54,804 nt of DNA, from NCBI GenBank assembly GCA_028868995.1, contig JAGWTH010000026.1:1-54804 (forward strand), given 5' to 3'. The position numbers and the translations under genes are program-made. How positions within the stretch are numbered: the first letter of the stretch is position 1; each line of letters opens with the position of its first letter. Shown in pieces: positions 26,737-34,414 of this stretch. This DNA is from Burkholderiales bacterium. Its GTDB lineage: Bacteria; Pseudomonadota; Gammaproteobacteria; Burkholderiales; Burkholderiaceae_C. The notes under the pieces are model-generated. The model was given only the letters and a program-made list of their open reading frames with translations, ran no database searches and was not told the origin of the DNA.

Positions 26737-28281
26737 ATGACGGAAAATCAAGACACCCCCGTGGCCAACGGCTTTGCCACGCTCGGCCTCGCTCCCGAAC
26801 TCCTGGCCGCGGTCGCCGACCTCGGCTTCACCCAGCCCACCCCCGTGCAGCAGCAGGCCATCGGCCGGGCGATGGACCAGGGCGACGGCTTCAACGACCT
26901 GATGGTCTCCAGCCAGACCGGCAGCGGCAAGACCGCGGCCTTCCTGCTGCCCGTGCTCGACACGCTGATCCGGCAGAAGGCCGCCGAGGTCGAAGCCGAG
27001 CGCAAGTCCCACGAGGAAGCCATCGCCCGCGGCGAGGCTCCCGCGAAGAAGAAGCGCTTCAATCCGGCGAGCCCGCGCAGCTTCAAGGCCGCCGTGCCCG
27101 GCGCGCTGGTGCTGTGCCCCACGCGCGAGCTGGCGCAGCAGGTGGCCCACGACGCCATCGACCTGGTGAAGCACTGCAAGGGCCTGCGCATCGCCACCGT
27201 GGTGGGCGGCATGCCCTACCAGATGCAGATCGCCCGCCTGCAGAACGCCGACCTCGTGGTCGCCACCCCGGGTCGCCTGCTGGACCTGCAGCGTTCCTCG
27301 CAGATCAAGCTGGACAAGGTGCAGTTCCTGGTGGTCGACGAGGCCGACCGCATGCTGGACCTGGGTTTCGCCGAGGACCTGGCCGAAGTGCACCAGCTCA
27401 CCGCCAACCGCCACCAGACCATGATGTTCAGCGCCACCTTCGCGCCGCGCATCCAGCAGCTGGCCGTGCGAGTGATGCGCGAGCCCCAGCGCATCCAGGT
27501 CGACTCGCAGCACGAGAAGCACGCCAACATCGAGCAGAAGCTGTTCTGGGCCGACAACGCCCAGCACAAGCGCCAGCTGCTGGATCACTGGCTGCGTGAC
27601 ACCGCCATCGACCAGGCGATCGTGTTCGCCAGCACCAAGGTGGAATGCGACGGCCTGGCCGAAGACCTGCAGCAGGCCGGCTTCGCCGCCGTGTCGCTGC
27701 ACGGCGACCTGCCGCAGGGCCTGCGCAACCGCCGCCTGATGGCGCTGCGCAACGGCCAGGTGCAGTTCCTGGTGGCCACCGACGTCGCCGCGCGCGGCAT
27801 CGACGTGCGCACCATCACCCACGTCTTCAACTTCGGCCTGCCGATGAAGAGCGAGGACTACACGCACCGCATCGGCCGCACCGGCCGCGCGGGCCGCGAC
27901 GGCCTGGCGATCACCTTCGCCGAGTTCCGCGACCGGCGCAAGATCGGCGACATCGAGCACTACAGCAAGCAGCGCTTCCAGGCCGAGACCATCCCGGGCC
28001 TGGAGCCCAAGACGCGCTTCGAGCAGCGCCCGCCGCGCCAGGGCTTCGGCGGCAAGCCGGCCCGCCCGGGCGAGCGCCGCGGCGGCGGCTTCGGCGACCG
28101 CAACGGCTACGGCAAGCACTCGGGCTTCGGCGCCCAGTCCGTCGGCCAGCAGCGTGACGGCCGCGGCTTCGGCGGCGAGCGCGATCCGCGCGGCATCGGC
28201 GGCGACCGCGATCGCGGCTTCGGCTCGCGGGACCGGGGCTTCGTTGCGCGCGACGGCGGCCGCGGCCGGCCGGGCCGCTGA
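26737..28281 (+). CDS. DEAD-box RNA helicase (RhlE-like)
   Basis: A 514-residue ATP-dependent RNA helicase. Motifs visible: FATLGLAPELL (Q motif region), SSQTGSGKT (motif I, about residues 66-74), PTRELA, TPGRLLD, VVDEADRMLD (motif II, DEAD), SATFA (motif III), VATDVAARGID and HRIGRTGRAGR (motif VI). Between motifs I and Ia there is a charged insert of about 35 residues (EAERKSHEEA to KKKRFN). The C-terminal tail is rich in Gly and Arg (RGGG, GRGFGG, DRGFGS) and should bind RNA. I used the ATG at 26737, but 26695 is possible; neither has a strong SD. Confidence 0.93.
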   Translation: MTENQDTPVANGFATLGLAPELLAAVADLGFTQPTPVQQQAIGRAMDQGDGFNDLMVSSQTGSGKTAAFLLPVLDTLIRQKAAEVEAERKSHEEAIARGEAPAKKKRFNPASPRSFKAAVPGALVLCPTRELAQQVAHDAIDLVKHCKGLRIATVVGGMPYQMQIARLQNADLVVATPGRLLDLQRSSQIKLDKVQFLVVDEADRMLDLGFAEDLAEVHQLTANRHQTMMFSATFAPRIQQLAVRVMREPQRIQVDSQHEKHANIEQKLFWADNAQHKRQLLDHWLRDTAIDQAIVFASTKVECDGLAEDLQQAGFAAVSLHGDLPQGLRNRRLMALRNGQVQFLVATDVAARGIDVRTITHVFNFGLPMKSEDYTHRIGRTGRAGRDGLAITFAEFRDRRKIGDIEHYSKQRFQAETIPGLEPKTRFEQRPPRQGFGGKPARPGERRGGGFGDRNGYGKHSGFGAQSVGQQRDGRGFGGERDPRGIGGDRDRGFGSRDRGFVARDGGRGRPGR

Positions 28282-28325
28282 GGCCTTCTCCCCGAACCGC
28301 GCCGGCACCCTCCCGGCGAGTAAAG

Positions 28326-28353
28326 AAAAGCGGCCATTCGGCCGCTTTTTCTT
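28326..28353 (+). terminator. Rho-independent terminator after the helicase gene
   Basis: AAAAGCGGCC, loop ATTC, GGCCGCTTTT and further T residues. With A residues on the other side it may work on both strands. It lies 45 bases after the helicase stop. Confidence 0.92.
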
Positions 28354-28458
28354 TGTCCCCAGAGTTGATTGCGGCAGTCAGACTCCTCGGACACATGGGG
28401 TCAGCGTGACTGCAACTTTTGCACCTGGTGCTATAGATCGATAACCTGCCGCCGGCAG

Positions 28459-28590
28459 GTCGCGGTGGCCAGGCTGGTGGCGAAGGGCCTGCAGGCGGCT
28501 GCCGACGGGAGGCTCGAGGACCTGCTCGCCGATGGATCGATCAAGGAGATTTGCAATGAACCACAAGCCGAGCGCAAGGGCAGGAAGTGA
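28459..28590 (+). pseudogene. Remnant of a RelE/HigB-like toxin C-terminus
   Basis: Reading from about 28459, VARLVAKGLQAAADGRLEDL (given in part) and LLADGSIKEICNE closely match the C-terminal end of a toxin family found with XRE antitoxins, whose proteins end in a ...LAKLY...L...G.L.EI pattern. The N-terminal two thirds of the toxin are missing; upstream of 28459 nothing recognisable is left. It overlaps the start of the antitoxin remnant. This is inferred from remembered family patterns and not from a search. Confidence 0.5.
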
Positions 28591-28780
28591 CCGCGTGCTG
28601 GGCGAGCTGCTGCACGCGGCGGCCGACCTGAGCCGGCATGGACTGCTTTCCCGGGAGGACATGCTGCAGGTGCGGGCGCAGTGCGAGCCGCCGGAATCGA
28701 GCACGCATCCCACCGGCGCCGCGGCGCGGCTGCTTCAGGTGATCGAGAAGAAGGGTGTCGAGGCGATCCTGGCTGGCTGA
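28556..28780 (+). pseudogene. Internally deleted HigA-like antitoxin remnant
   Basis: A 74-codon reading frame with AAGGAG 8 bases before the ATG. Its N-terminal half (LGELLHAAADLSRHGLL, SREDMLQVRAQCEPPE) and its C-terminal half (GAAARLLQVIEKKGVEAIL) match the two flanks of an XRE-type antitoxin, which usually has about 40 more residues with the helix-turn-helix between them. The junction is near residues 47-52 (about 28694-28711). So the DNA-binding core appears to be deleted in frame. It may still be translated; function as an antitoxin is unlikely. It follows directly the toxin remnant. Confidence 0.55.
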
Positions 28781-28797
28781 AACCCGGCCATCCCTGT

Positions 28798-30027
28798 TCA
28801 CCCGATCGCCCGGCGTCCCGTCTCCGGCCACCGCCACTTCAGATACAGCCAGGCGACGAAGCCCACGCTCATCATCAGCAGCGAGGACACCGCCAGCGCG
28901 CGCGTGGAGTCCATCACCAGCGGCGCGATCACGCCGGCCACGATGCCGTTGGCCGCGGAGCCGATGCAGGCCTGCAGCGAGGAGGCCATGCCGCGGCGCT
29001 CGGGGTGCAGGTCCAGCACCAGCAGCGTGACCACCGGCACCATCAGCGCCCAGCCGAAGGCGAACACCGCGATCGGGATCAGCGCCCAGCCCGCATGCGG
29101 CGTGAACAGGAAGTTGGCCGTCACGTTGGCCAGGGACACCAGCACCATCACCGTGAAGCCGTAGCGGATCTGCCGCTTGGGCTGGATGCGCCCGGCCAGC
29201 CGCCCCGAGGCGAAGGAGCCGGCCATGATGCCGCTGATGGTGAGCAGGAAGAACCAGAAGAACTCGGTGGGCGCCAGGCCCAGGTGCACGCCCAGGAAGG
29301 CGGGCGCGGCCAGCACGTAGAGGAACATGCCGTTGAAGGGCACGCCGCTGGCGAGCGCCAGCAGCACGAAGCGCGGGCTGGCACCCAGCTGCCAGTAGCC
29401 GCGCATCAGGTTGCGGACGTTGAACGACTGCCGGTGGGTGACGTGCAGCGTCTCGGGCAGCAGCTTCCAGTTGGCCAGCCACAGCAGCACGCCCACGCCG
29501 GTGAGGAACCAGAAGATGGCGTGCCAGCCCGCGTGCACCAGCAGCCAGCCGCCCACGATGGGCGCCACCGCGGGCGCCACGCCGAAGTAGATGGTGACCT
29601 GGCTCATCACCTTCTGCGCCTGGTCGGGCGGGAACATGTCGCGGATGACCGCGCGCGACACCACGATGCCGGCGCCCGTCGACAGGCCCTGCAGCGCCCG
29701 GAAGAACACCAGGTGGCCGACGTTCTGCGACAGCGCGCAGCCGGCCGAGGCGAGCGTGAACACCGCGATGCCCGACAGCACCACCGGCCGGCGGCCGAAG
29801 CTGTCCGACAGCGCGCCGTGGAACAGGTTCATGAAGGCGAAGCCGAACAGGTAGGCCGACAGCGTCTGCTGCATCTGCACCGGCGTTGCGCCCAGCGCCT
29901 GCCCGATGCCGGAGAAGGCGGGGATGTAGGTGTCGATGGAGAACGGCCCCAGCATGCCCAGCAGGGCGAGCAGGGCGGCGAGCGCCCAGCGGGGGGCAGT
30001 CCAGATCTGGCCGGCGTCGGGATTCAT
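28798..30027 (-). CDS. Multidrug efflux MFS transporter (Bcr/CflA type)
   Basis: A 409-residue major facilitator with 12 predicted membrane segments. Family motifs are GPFSIDTYIPAFSGI near the N-terminus, QQTLSAYLFGFA, GALSDSFGRRPV (the MFS loop 2-3 motif) and RALQGLSTGAG with VVSRAVIRDMF (motif C region). This fits the Bcr/CflA subfamily of drug exporters. The start at 30027 gives the usual length; the longer 30063 start is less likely. It is on the opposite strand to the toxin remnant. Confidence 0.92.
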   Translation of the reverse strand: MNPDAGQIWTAPRWALAALLALLGMLGPFSIDTYIPAFSGIGQALGATPVQMQQTLSAYLFGFAFMNLFHGALSDSFGRRPVVLSGIAVFTLASAGCALSQNVGHLVFFRALQGLSTGAGIVVSRAVIRDMFPPDQAQKVMSQVTIYFGVAPAVAPIVGGWLLVHAGWHAIFWFLTGVGVLLWLANWKLLPETLHVTHRQSFNVRNLMRGYWQLGASPRFVLLALASGVPFNGMFLYVLAAPAFLGVHLGLAPTEFFWFFLLTISGIMAGSFASGRLAGRIQPKRQIRYGFTVMVLVSLANVTANFLFTPHAGWALIPIAVFAFGWALMVPVVTLLVLDLHPERRGMASSLQACIGSAANGIVAGVIAPLVMDSTRALAVSSLLMMSVGFVAWLYLKWRWPETGRRAIG

Positions 30028-30093
30028 GGGGGAGGGCAGGAGGCGAACGTGAGGTTGTACCAAACCTCGCCGCCGCCCGCTGGCGCGCGAGCG

Positions 30094-31422
30094 TCAGTCC
30101 GGCGCTGCCAGCCTCTCCAGCATCTCGCGCGTGATCAGCACCACCCCGCCCGGCGTGCGGTGGAAGCGCCGCGCATCGGCGCTGGCGTCCTCGCCCACCA
30201 CCAGGCCTTCGGGGATGTGGCAGCCGCGGTCGACGACCGCCTTGTACAGGCGCGCGCCGTGGCCGATGACGCAGTCCGGCATGATCACCGCCTCGTGGAT
30301 GGTGCAGCAAGACTCCACCCTCACGCTGGAGAACAGCACCGTGCGGCGGATGTTGGAGCCCACCACGATGCAGCCGCCGGAGATCAGCACGTTCGCGGTC
30401 TCGCCGTTCAGGCCGCGCTCGTCCGGCACGAACTTGGCCGGCGGCAGCTGCTCCTGGTAGGTCCACACCGGCCAGTCGCGGTCGTACAGGTTCAGCTCCG
30501 GCAGGTCCGAGGCGAGGTCGAGGTTGGCCGCCCAGAAGGCGTCCACCGTGCCGACATCTCGCCAGTAGGGGCGGTGCCGCGTGCTGACCGGCACCGCCGA
30601 GAGGTTCAGCGGGTGCGCCACCGCGCCGCCGTCGACCACGATGCGCGGGATCACGTTCTTGCCGAAGTCGTGCTCGGACTGCGCGTCGCCCGAATCCGCC
30701 TGCAGCAGCTGGTAGAGGTATTCCGCGCCGAACACGTAGATGCCCATGCTGCCCAGCGCCCTGTCCGGCTTGCCGGGGATGGCCGGCGGGTCGGCCGGCT
30801 TCTCCAGGAAGGCGGTGATGCGGCGGTCGGCGTCCACGTGCATCACGCCCAGCGCCGTGGCCTCGGCGCGCGGCACCTCGATACAGCCCACCGTGACCCG
30901 GGCGCCGCTTTCCACGTGGTCCAGGAGCATCAGCGAGTAGTCCTGCTTGTAGACGTGGTCGCCCGCCAGCACCAGGATGTACTCGGGCCCGTAGGCGCGC
31001 AGGATGTCGATGTTCTGCGCGATGGCGTCGGCCGTGCCGCGGTACCAGAAGGCCTCGTTCACGCGCTGCTGCGCCGGCAGCAGGTCGATGAACTCGTTCT
31101 GCTCGCCGCGCAGGAAGCTCCAGCCGCGCTGCAGGTGGCGCAGCAGCGAGTGCGACTTGTACTGCGTGGCCACGCCGATGCGGCGGATGCCCGAGTTGAT
31201 GCAGTTGGACAGGGCGAAGTCGATGATGCGGAACTTGCCGCCGAAGTAGACGGCGGGCTTGCAGCGGAGGTCGGTCAGCTCCATCAGGCGCGAGCCGCGG
31301 CCGCCGGCCAGCACCAGGGCGAAGGTGCGCCGGGGGAGCTCGCGCGCGAGCATCAGCCGCTCGGTGGCGGTGCGCCCGGCCTCGCCGCCCACGGCGTCGA
31401 GGATGCCCAGTCTCTCCTTCAT
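30094..31422 (-). CDS. glgC: Glucose-1-phosphate adenylyltransferase
   Basis: A 442-residue enzyme that makes ADP-glucose for glycogen. Visible motifs are [15 protein letters not shown] (nucleotide binding, about residues 37-51), [19 protein letters not shown] in part, [32 protein letters not shown] and FLEKPADPP. The C-terminal left-handed beta helix carries the regulatory segment [20 protein letters not shown] in part. Other glg genes are absent from the window. A GTG-free ATG start at 31422 gives normal length. Confidence 0.95.
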   Translation of the reverse strand: MKERLGILDAVGGEAGRTATERLMLARELPRRTFALVLAGGRGSRLMELTDLRCKPAVYFGGKFRIIDFALSNCINSGIRRIGVATQYKSHSLLRHLQRGWSFLRGEQNEFIDLLPAQQRVNEAFWYRGTADAIAQNIDILRAYGPEYILVLAGDHVYKQDYSLMLLDHVESGARVTVGCIEVPRAEATALGVMHVDADRRITAFLEKPADPPAIPGKPDRALGSMGIYVFGAEYLYQLLQADSGDAQSEHDFGKNVIPRIVVDGGAVAHPLNLSAVPVSTRHRPYWRDVGTVDAFWAANLDLASDLPELNLYDRDWPVWTYQEQLPPAKFVPDERGLNGETANVLISGGCIVVGSNIRRTVLFSSVRVESCCTIHEAVIMPDCVIGHGARLYKAVVDRGCHIPEGLVVGEDASADARRFHRTPGGVVLITREMLERLAAPD

Positions 31423-31639
31423 GGCCCCGTCTGCTGCCTCCCGGCCAACCAATGTGGGACAGGAGCGCGGCGGCCCGTGTAGGACGCCGCCGCCATCCGC
31501 GAAGCGCACGGGCGCGGCAGGGCCGTGCCCGCATCAACGTTGACGTAGGACAAACCCGCGACCGGACGAAGGGCGGGGCCCGACCCCTCCCCGGGCGGAG
31601 GCCCAGCCGCTAGGATGGCAGCCCCGTCCGGACACCGCC

Positions 31640-32017
31640 ATGCAAGCCGCCACCCGCCTGCTCGCCGCGTTCCTGCTGCTCATCGCCGCCTTCCTGGTGC
31701 TGGTGGGATGCGCCGTGGTCAACCTGCTGGCCTCGGGCCAGCACTGGCTGGCCGCGGTGGTGGCCACGGCCGGACTGGCCGGGCTGGTGGCCGGCACCGT
31801 CACCTACTGGCTGCTGCGCCGCGAGGCGGACGCCGAGGACCTGGTCATCGATGTGCCGCGCCAGCCGGAGCCGGCGCAGCCCCCGCAGAGCGACCGCGCC
31901 CCGCTGCGCGTGCAGGCCATGCCGGTGGCGGACCTGCCGCCCGCGTACGTGGATGCGGTGCTGAAGGGGGCGCAGGCGAGGTTGAGCGCGATGAAGGCGG
32001 AGGCGGGGCGGGGCTGA
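31640..32017 (+). CDS. Small membrane protein of unknown function
   Basis: A 125-residue protein I do not recognise. Two hydrophobic segments are visible, about residues 6-33 (LLAAFLLLIAAFLVLVGCAV) and 38-58, followed by a charged soluble tail with DLVIDVPRQPEPAQPPQ and LPPAYVDAVLKGAQARLSAMKAE. The first segment contains a Cys in LVLVGCAV but no good lipobox. It could be an inner membrane anchor. It stands alone, divergent from glgC over a gap of more than 200 bases (31423-31639) in which I see no other gene. Confidence 0.6.
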   Translation: MQAATRLLAAFLLLIAAFLVLVGCAVVNLLASGQHWLAAVVATAGLAGLVAGTVTYWLLRREADAEDLVIDVPRQPEPAQPPQSDRAPLRVQAMPVADLPPAYVDAVLKGAQARLSAMKAEAGRG

Positions 32018-32307
32018 GGAATTCAAGGAGCCGGGCGAGATTCCGACGCGCTCCACAGCCAGATCCGCAAGCCGTCCAGGGATTCGGACCTCGAGGCGAA
32101 CGACCGCCTTGGAAGCAGGCATCCTCGGACTCACCACGGTCCAAAGATCTCGCCTGGAGCGCACACCCCCAAGCCCTGGAACCAGGACCAAACTCCAACG
32201 GTCTTCCCTGGCCGGAGGCAGCCTCTGGCGGACTGCGAACATCCTTAAGCCGGGTCTCGCGCCGGCGTCTATAAATCGCGAGATCCCTTCGCGCCAGGAG
32301 TCCCGCC
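32018..32307 (+). promoter_or_regulatory. Gene-free gap with a TATAAA promoter-like element
   Basis: This 290-base gap has no recognisable gene or repeat and appears less GC-rich than its neighbours. TATAAA at 32270-32275 lies 33 bases before the next start codon, and a TTAAGC 19 bases further upstream is a poor -35. AGGAG precedes the start by 7 bases. It probably holds the promoter of the next gene. Confidence 0.4.
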
Positions 32308-32625
32308 ATGGTTCCGACCGCCGACCACCCGCCCGCTCCGCCGCCAGACTTCGCCGAGTCCGCCCCGGCTCTGGAGTCTGTGCGGCCTGCCCGTGCCGGC
32401 GCCAACGGCCCGCGCCCCCTGCGCCTTTTCTCCTGCGGCTGCGGCCCCCAGTTCCTGCGGCGCATCCATCGCGCGTGGTGGATGCGCCTGCTGCCGGGCT
32501 TCGGCCAGTACCTGTGCCTGCGCTGCGACCAGCGGGTGCTGCGCCCGCGCCTGCGGCAGCAGTGGTTCTTCGAGGCGCGCCCGCCGGGCCCGGGGGCGGA
32601 CGGCGCCCCTCGCCGGCGCCCCTAG
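32308..32625 (+). CDS. Small Cys-containing protein of unknown function
   Basis: A 105-residue protein I do not recognise. The N-terminal 45 residues are Pro/Ala-rich and probably disordered. The core has FSCGCGPQFLRRIHRAWWMR, given in part as SCGCGPQF and HRAWWMR, then LPGFGQYLCLRCDQRVL. The CxC and CxxC pairs (about residues 43-45 and 69-72) could bind zinc. Codon use is like its neighbours. SD AGGAG is 7 bases upstream of the ATG. It converges on the deleted SDR gene 6 bases away. Confidence 0.6.
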   Translation: MVPTADHPPAPPPDFAESAPALESVRPARAGANGPRPLRLFSCGCGPQFLRRIHRAWWMRLLPGFGQYLCLRCDQRVLRPRLRQQWFFEARPPGPGADGAPRRRP

Positions 32626-32631
32626 CCCGCC

Positions 32632-33120
32632 TCAGCGCGCCAGGTAGCCGCCATCCACCGGGTAGTAGCCCCCGGTGATGAACGACGCGGCCGGGCTGCT
32701 CAGCCACAACACCAGCGGCGCCACCTCCTCCGGTGCGCCCAGGCGGCCGATGGGGTGCAGGCCCACCAGCTGCTGTTCCGTCGCCGGGTCGCTCTCCAGC
32801 CCAGCGATCATGGGCGTGTGGATGAAGCCGGGGCCCACGGCATTGATGCGCACGCCCTGGGCGCCGTACTCCAGCGCCGCCGTCCTGGTCAGGCCCACCA
32901 CGCCGTGCTTGGCGGCCGTGTAGGCCGGCGCGTTGGCGAAGCCCACGGCGAAGGTCGCGTCGCCGCCGGCCTTGCGCACCAGCGCCACCGTCTCCTCGCC
33001 GCCGCCCGCGTTCAGGTCCGAGACAACCACCTTCGCGCCCGCGCCCGCATAGGCGAGGGCGATGGCGCGGCCGATGCCGGACGACGCGCCGGTGACGAGG
33101 CTGACCTTGTCCTTGAGCAT
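32632..33120 (-). pseudogene. SDR oxidoreductase with an internal deletion
   Basis: A 162-codon SDR reading frame. Its N-terminal half has the cofactor motif [18 protein letters not shown] in part and its C-terminal half has [21 protein letters not shown] in part, with the catalytic YxxxK (Y67, K71), and [13 protein letters not shown] and PVDGGYLA. About 85-90 residues that normally lie between them are missing in frame: the NNAG motif, the dimer helix and the catalytic Ser. The join is near residues 57-60 (about 32941-32950), where GGDATFAV meets GFANAPAY. The reading frame stays open, but the protein is unlikely to be an active dehydrogenase. Confidence 0.8.
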
Positions 33121-33307
33121 GGTGGGCTCCTGGTGCTGCGTGGGGATGCGGCCACTCTAGGCGCTCCCCCCGCGCCGGGAGTTGATGGAAAGCAAGCGCG
33201 GGCACGCGGGCATTACCATCAGGCTCTGCAAGGAGGCCGGTGCCTTCGCCGCGGTGCGCGGCGGCGGGCCGCTCGACCATGATCAACGCAGACCTGCAAG
33301 GACATTC

Positions 33308-34177
33308 ATGAAGAAGAAGATCGGGATGGTGGGCATCGGCATGATGGGCCACGGCATCGCCAGCAACCTCGTCAAGCACGGCCACGAGCTCGCGGTGTTC
33401 GAGCACCCGGGCAACCAGCCGCTGGACGGCCTCGTCGCCGCCGGCGTCACCACCTACAAGAGCCTGAAGGAGCTCGCCGCGCGGTCGGACGTCGTCATCC
33501 TGGTGCTGACCGGCGCGCCCCAAGTGGAGGGGGTTCTCACGGGTGCGGGGGGCATCCTGGAGGGGCTGCGCCCCGGCGCGGTGGTCATCGACTGCTCCAC
33601 CTCGATCCCTTCGACCACCGTGCGCATGGCCGGCGCGGTGCGCGCCGCCGGCGGCCGCCTGCTCGACTCGCCGATGACGCGCACGCCCAAGGAGGCGGCC
33701 GAGGGCCGGCTGAACCTGCTGATCGGCGGCGACACCGGGCTGCTGGAGGAATGCCGGCCGCTGCTGCAGTGCTTCGCCGAGAACATCACCCACATGGGAC
33801 CGGTGGGCGCGGGCCACAGCATGAAGCTGCTGCACAACTACGTGTCGCTGGGCATGGTGTCGCTGATCGCCGAGGCCGCCGCCTGCGCGGGGCGCAACGG
33901 TGTGGCGCCGGACGCCTTCGTCGACGTGCTGGCCAAGGGCGGCGGCGGCGGCATCGCGCTGGAGCGCATCAAGCCCTTCCTGCTCGCGGGCGACAGCTCC
34001 GGGCTGCGCTTCTCCGTCGCCAACGCCCGCAAGGACCTGGACTACTACAACGCCATGGCCGGCGACGCGGGCTCGCCGCGGGAGATCGCGGGCGCGGTGC
34101 TCGCCACGCTGGAGTCCGCGCTGGCCCGCGAGCCGGGGGCGCTGGTGCCCGAGCTCGCCAGGATCCTGGCGGGCTGA
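33308..34177 (+). CDS. NAD(P)-dependent oxidoreductase (3-hydroxyisobutyrate dehydrogenase family)
   Basis: A 289-residue beta-hydroxyacid dehydrogenase. The NAD(P) motif is IGMVGIGMMGHGIASNL in part (about residues 4-20), the substrate-binding signature is DSPMTRTPKEAAEGRLNLLIGG in part, and the catalytic Lys lies in GHSMKLLHNYVSLG (about 175-180). It should act on a small 3-hydroxy acid such as 3-hydroxyisobutyrate, tartronate semialdehyde or similar. AAGGA precedes the ATG. It lies in front of the transporter operon on the same strand, but 228 bases and a hairpin separate them, so co-regulation is uncertain. Confidence 0.9.
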   Translation: MKKKIGMVGIGMMGHGIASNLVKHGHELAVFEHPGNQPLDGLVAAGVTTYKSLKELAARSDVVILVLTGAPQVEGVLTGAGGILEGLRPGAVVIDCSTSIPSTTVRMAGAVRAAGGRLLDSPMTRTPKEAAEGRLNLLIGGDTGLLEECRPLLQCFAENITHMGPVGAGHSMKLLHNYVSLGMVSLIAEAAACAGRNGVAPDAFVDVLAKGGGGGIALERIKPFLLAGDSSGLRFSVANARKDLDYYNAMAGDAGSPREIAGAVLATLESALAREPGALVPELARILAG

Positions 34178-34189
34178 GCCGGATCGTGA

Positions 34190-34212
34190 GGCCGGCCCGC
34201 GCGGGGCCGGCC
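34190..34212 (+). terminator. GC-rich hairpin after the oxidoreductase gene
   Basis: GGCCGGCCC and GGGCCGGCC form a 9-bp stem with a GCGCG loop, 13 bases after the stop. No T-tract follows, so it may be a pause site or a Rho-assisted terminator. Confidence 0.45.
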
Positions 34213-34279
34213 CAGGGCGTGGCCGCTTCCTGCGGAGGTCGCGGGCCGACGCTGCATCTCGACCTTCCACTACGCGGTC

Positions 34280-34351
34280 GACAAACCTACCGGCGCGCTG
34301 AAGCAGCGCGCTCCGGGTGATTTCATCCTGCACTGCAGCGAAGGGTTTGTC
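34280..34351. repeat. Inverted repeat GACAAACC/GGTTTGTC upstream of the TetR-ligase gene
   Basis: GACAAACC at 34280-34287 and its reverse complement GGTTTGTC at 34344-34351, 56 bases apart. Each arm is extended by a nearby GGTC or GACC with a 2-base shift. A smaller GCGCGCTG/CAGCGCGC hairpin lies between. It may be a looped binding site for a dimeric regulator. Confidence 0.4.
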
Positions 34352-34398
34352 CTGACCCGCAGGGCCGGAGCTTGGTCTATCGTGCGCCGGTAATCAAG

Positions 34399-34414
34399 GT
34401 TACCCATGGGTAAC
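34399..34414. promoter_or_regulatory. 16-bp perfect palindrome over the TetR-ligase start codon
   Basis: GTTACCCATGGGTAAC is a perfect palindrome, and the ATG of the annotated start is at its centre. It is the size and symmetry of a TetR operator. If the true start is the TTG at 34433, which has GGAGG 5 bases upstream, the palindrome would lie in the untranslated leader. Confidence 0.6.

Noticed and set aside
28369..28458. REP- or transposon-like sequence (GGGGTCAG) between helicase and toxin remnant
   Set aside because: A short match to motifs seen near REP-associated transposases is not enough; there are no repeats or transposase in the window.
31610..34333. Minus-strand open frame of 907 codons
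   Set aside because: It lies antisense to the dehydrogenase and small genes and out of frame with the deleted SDR; no motifs.
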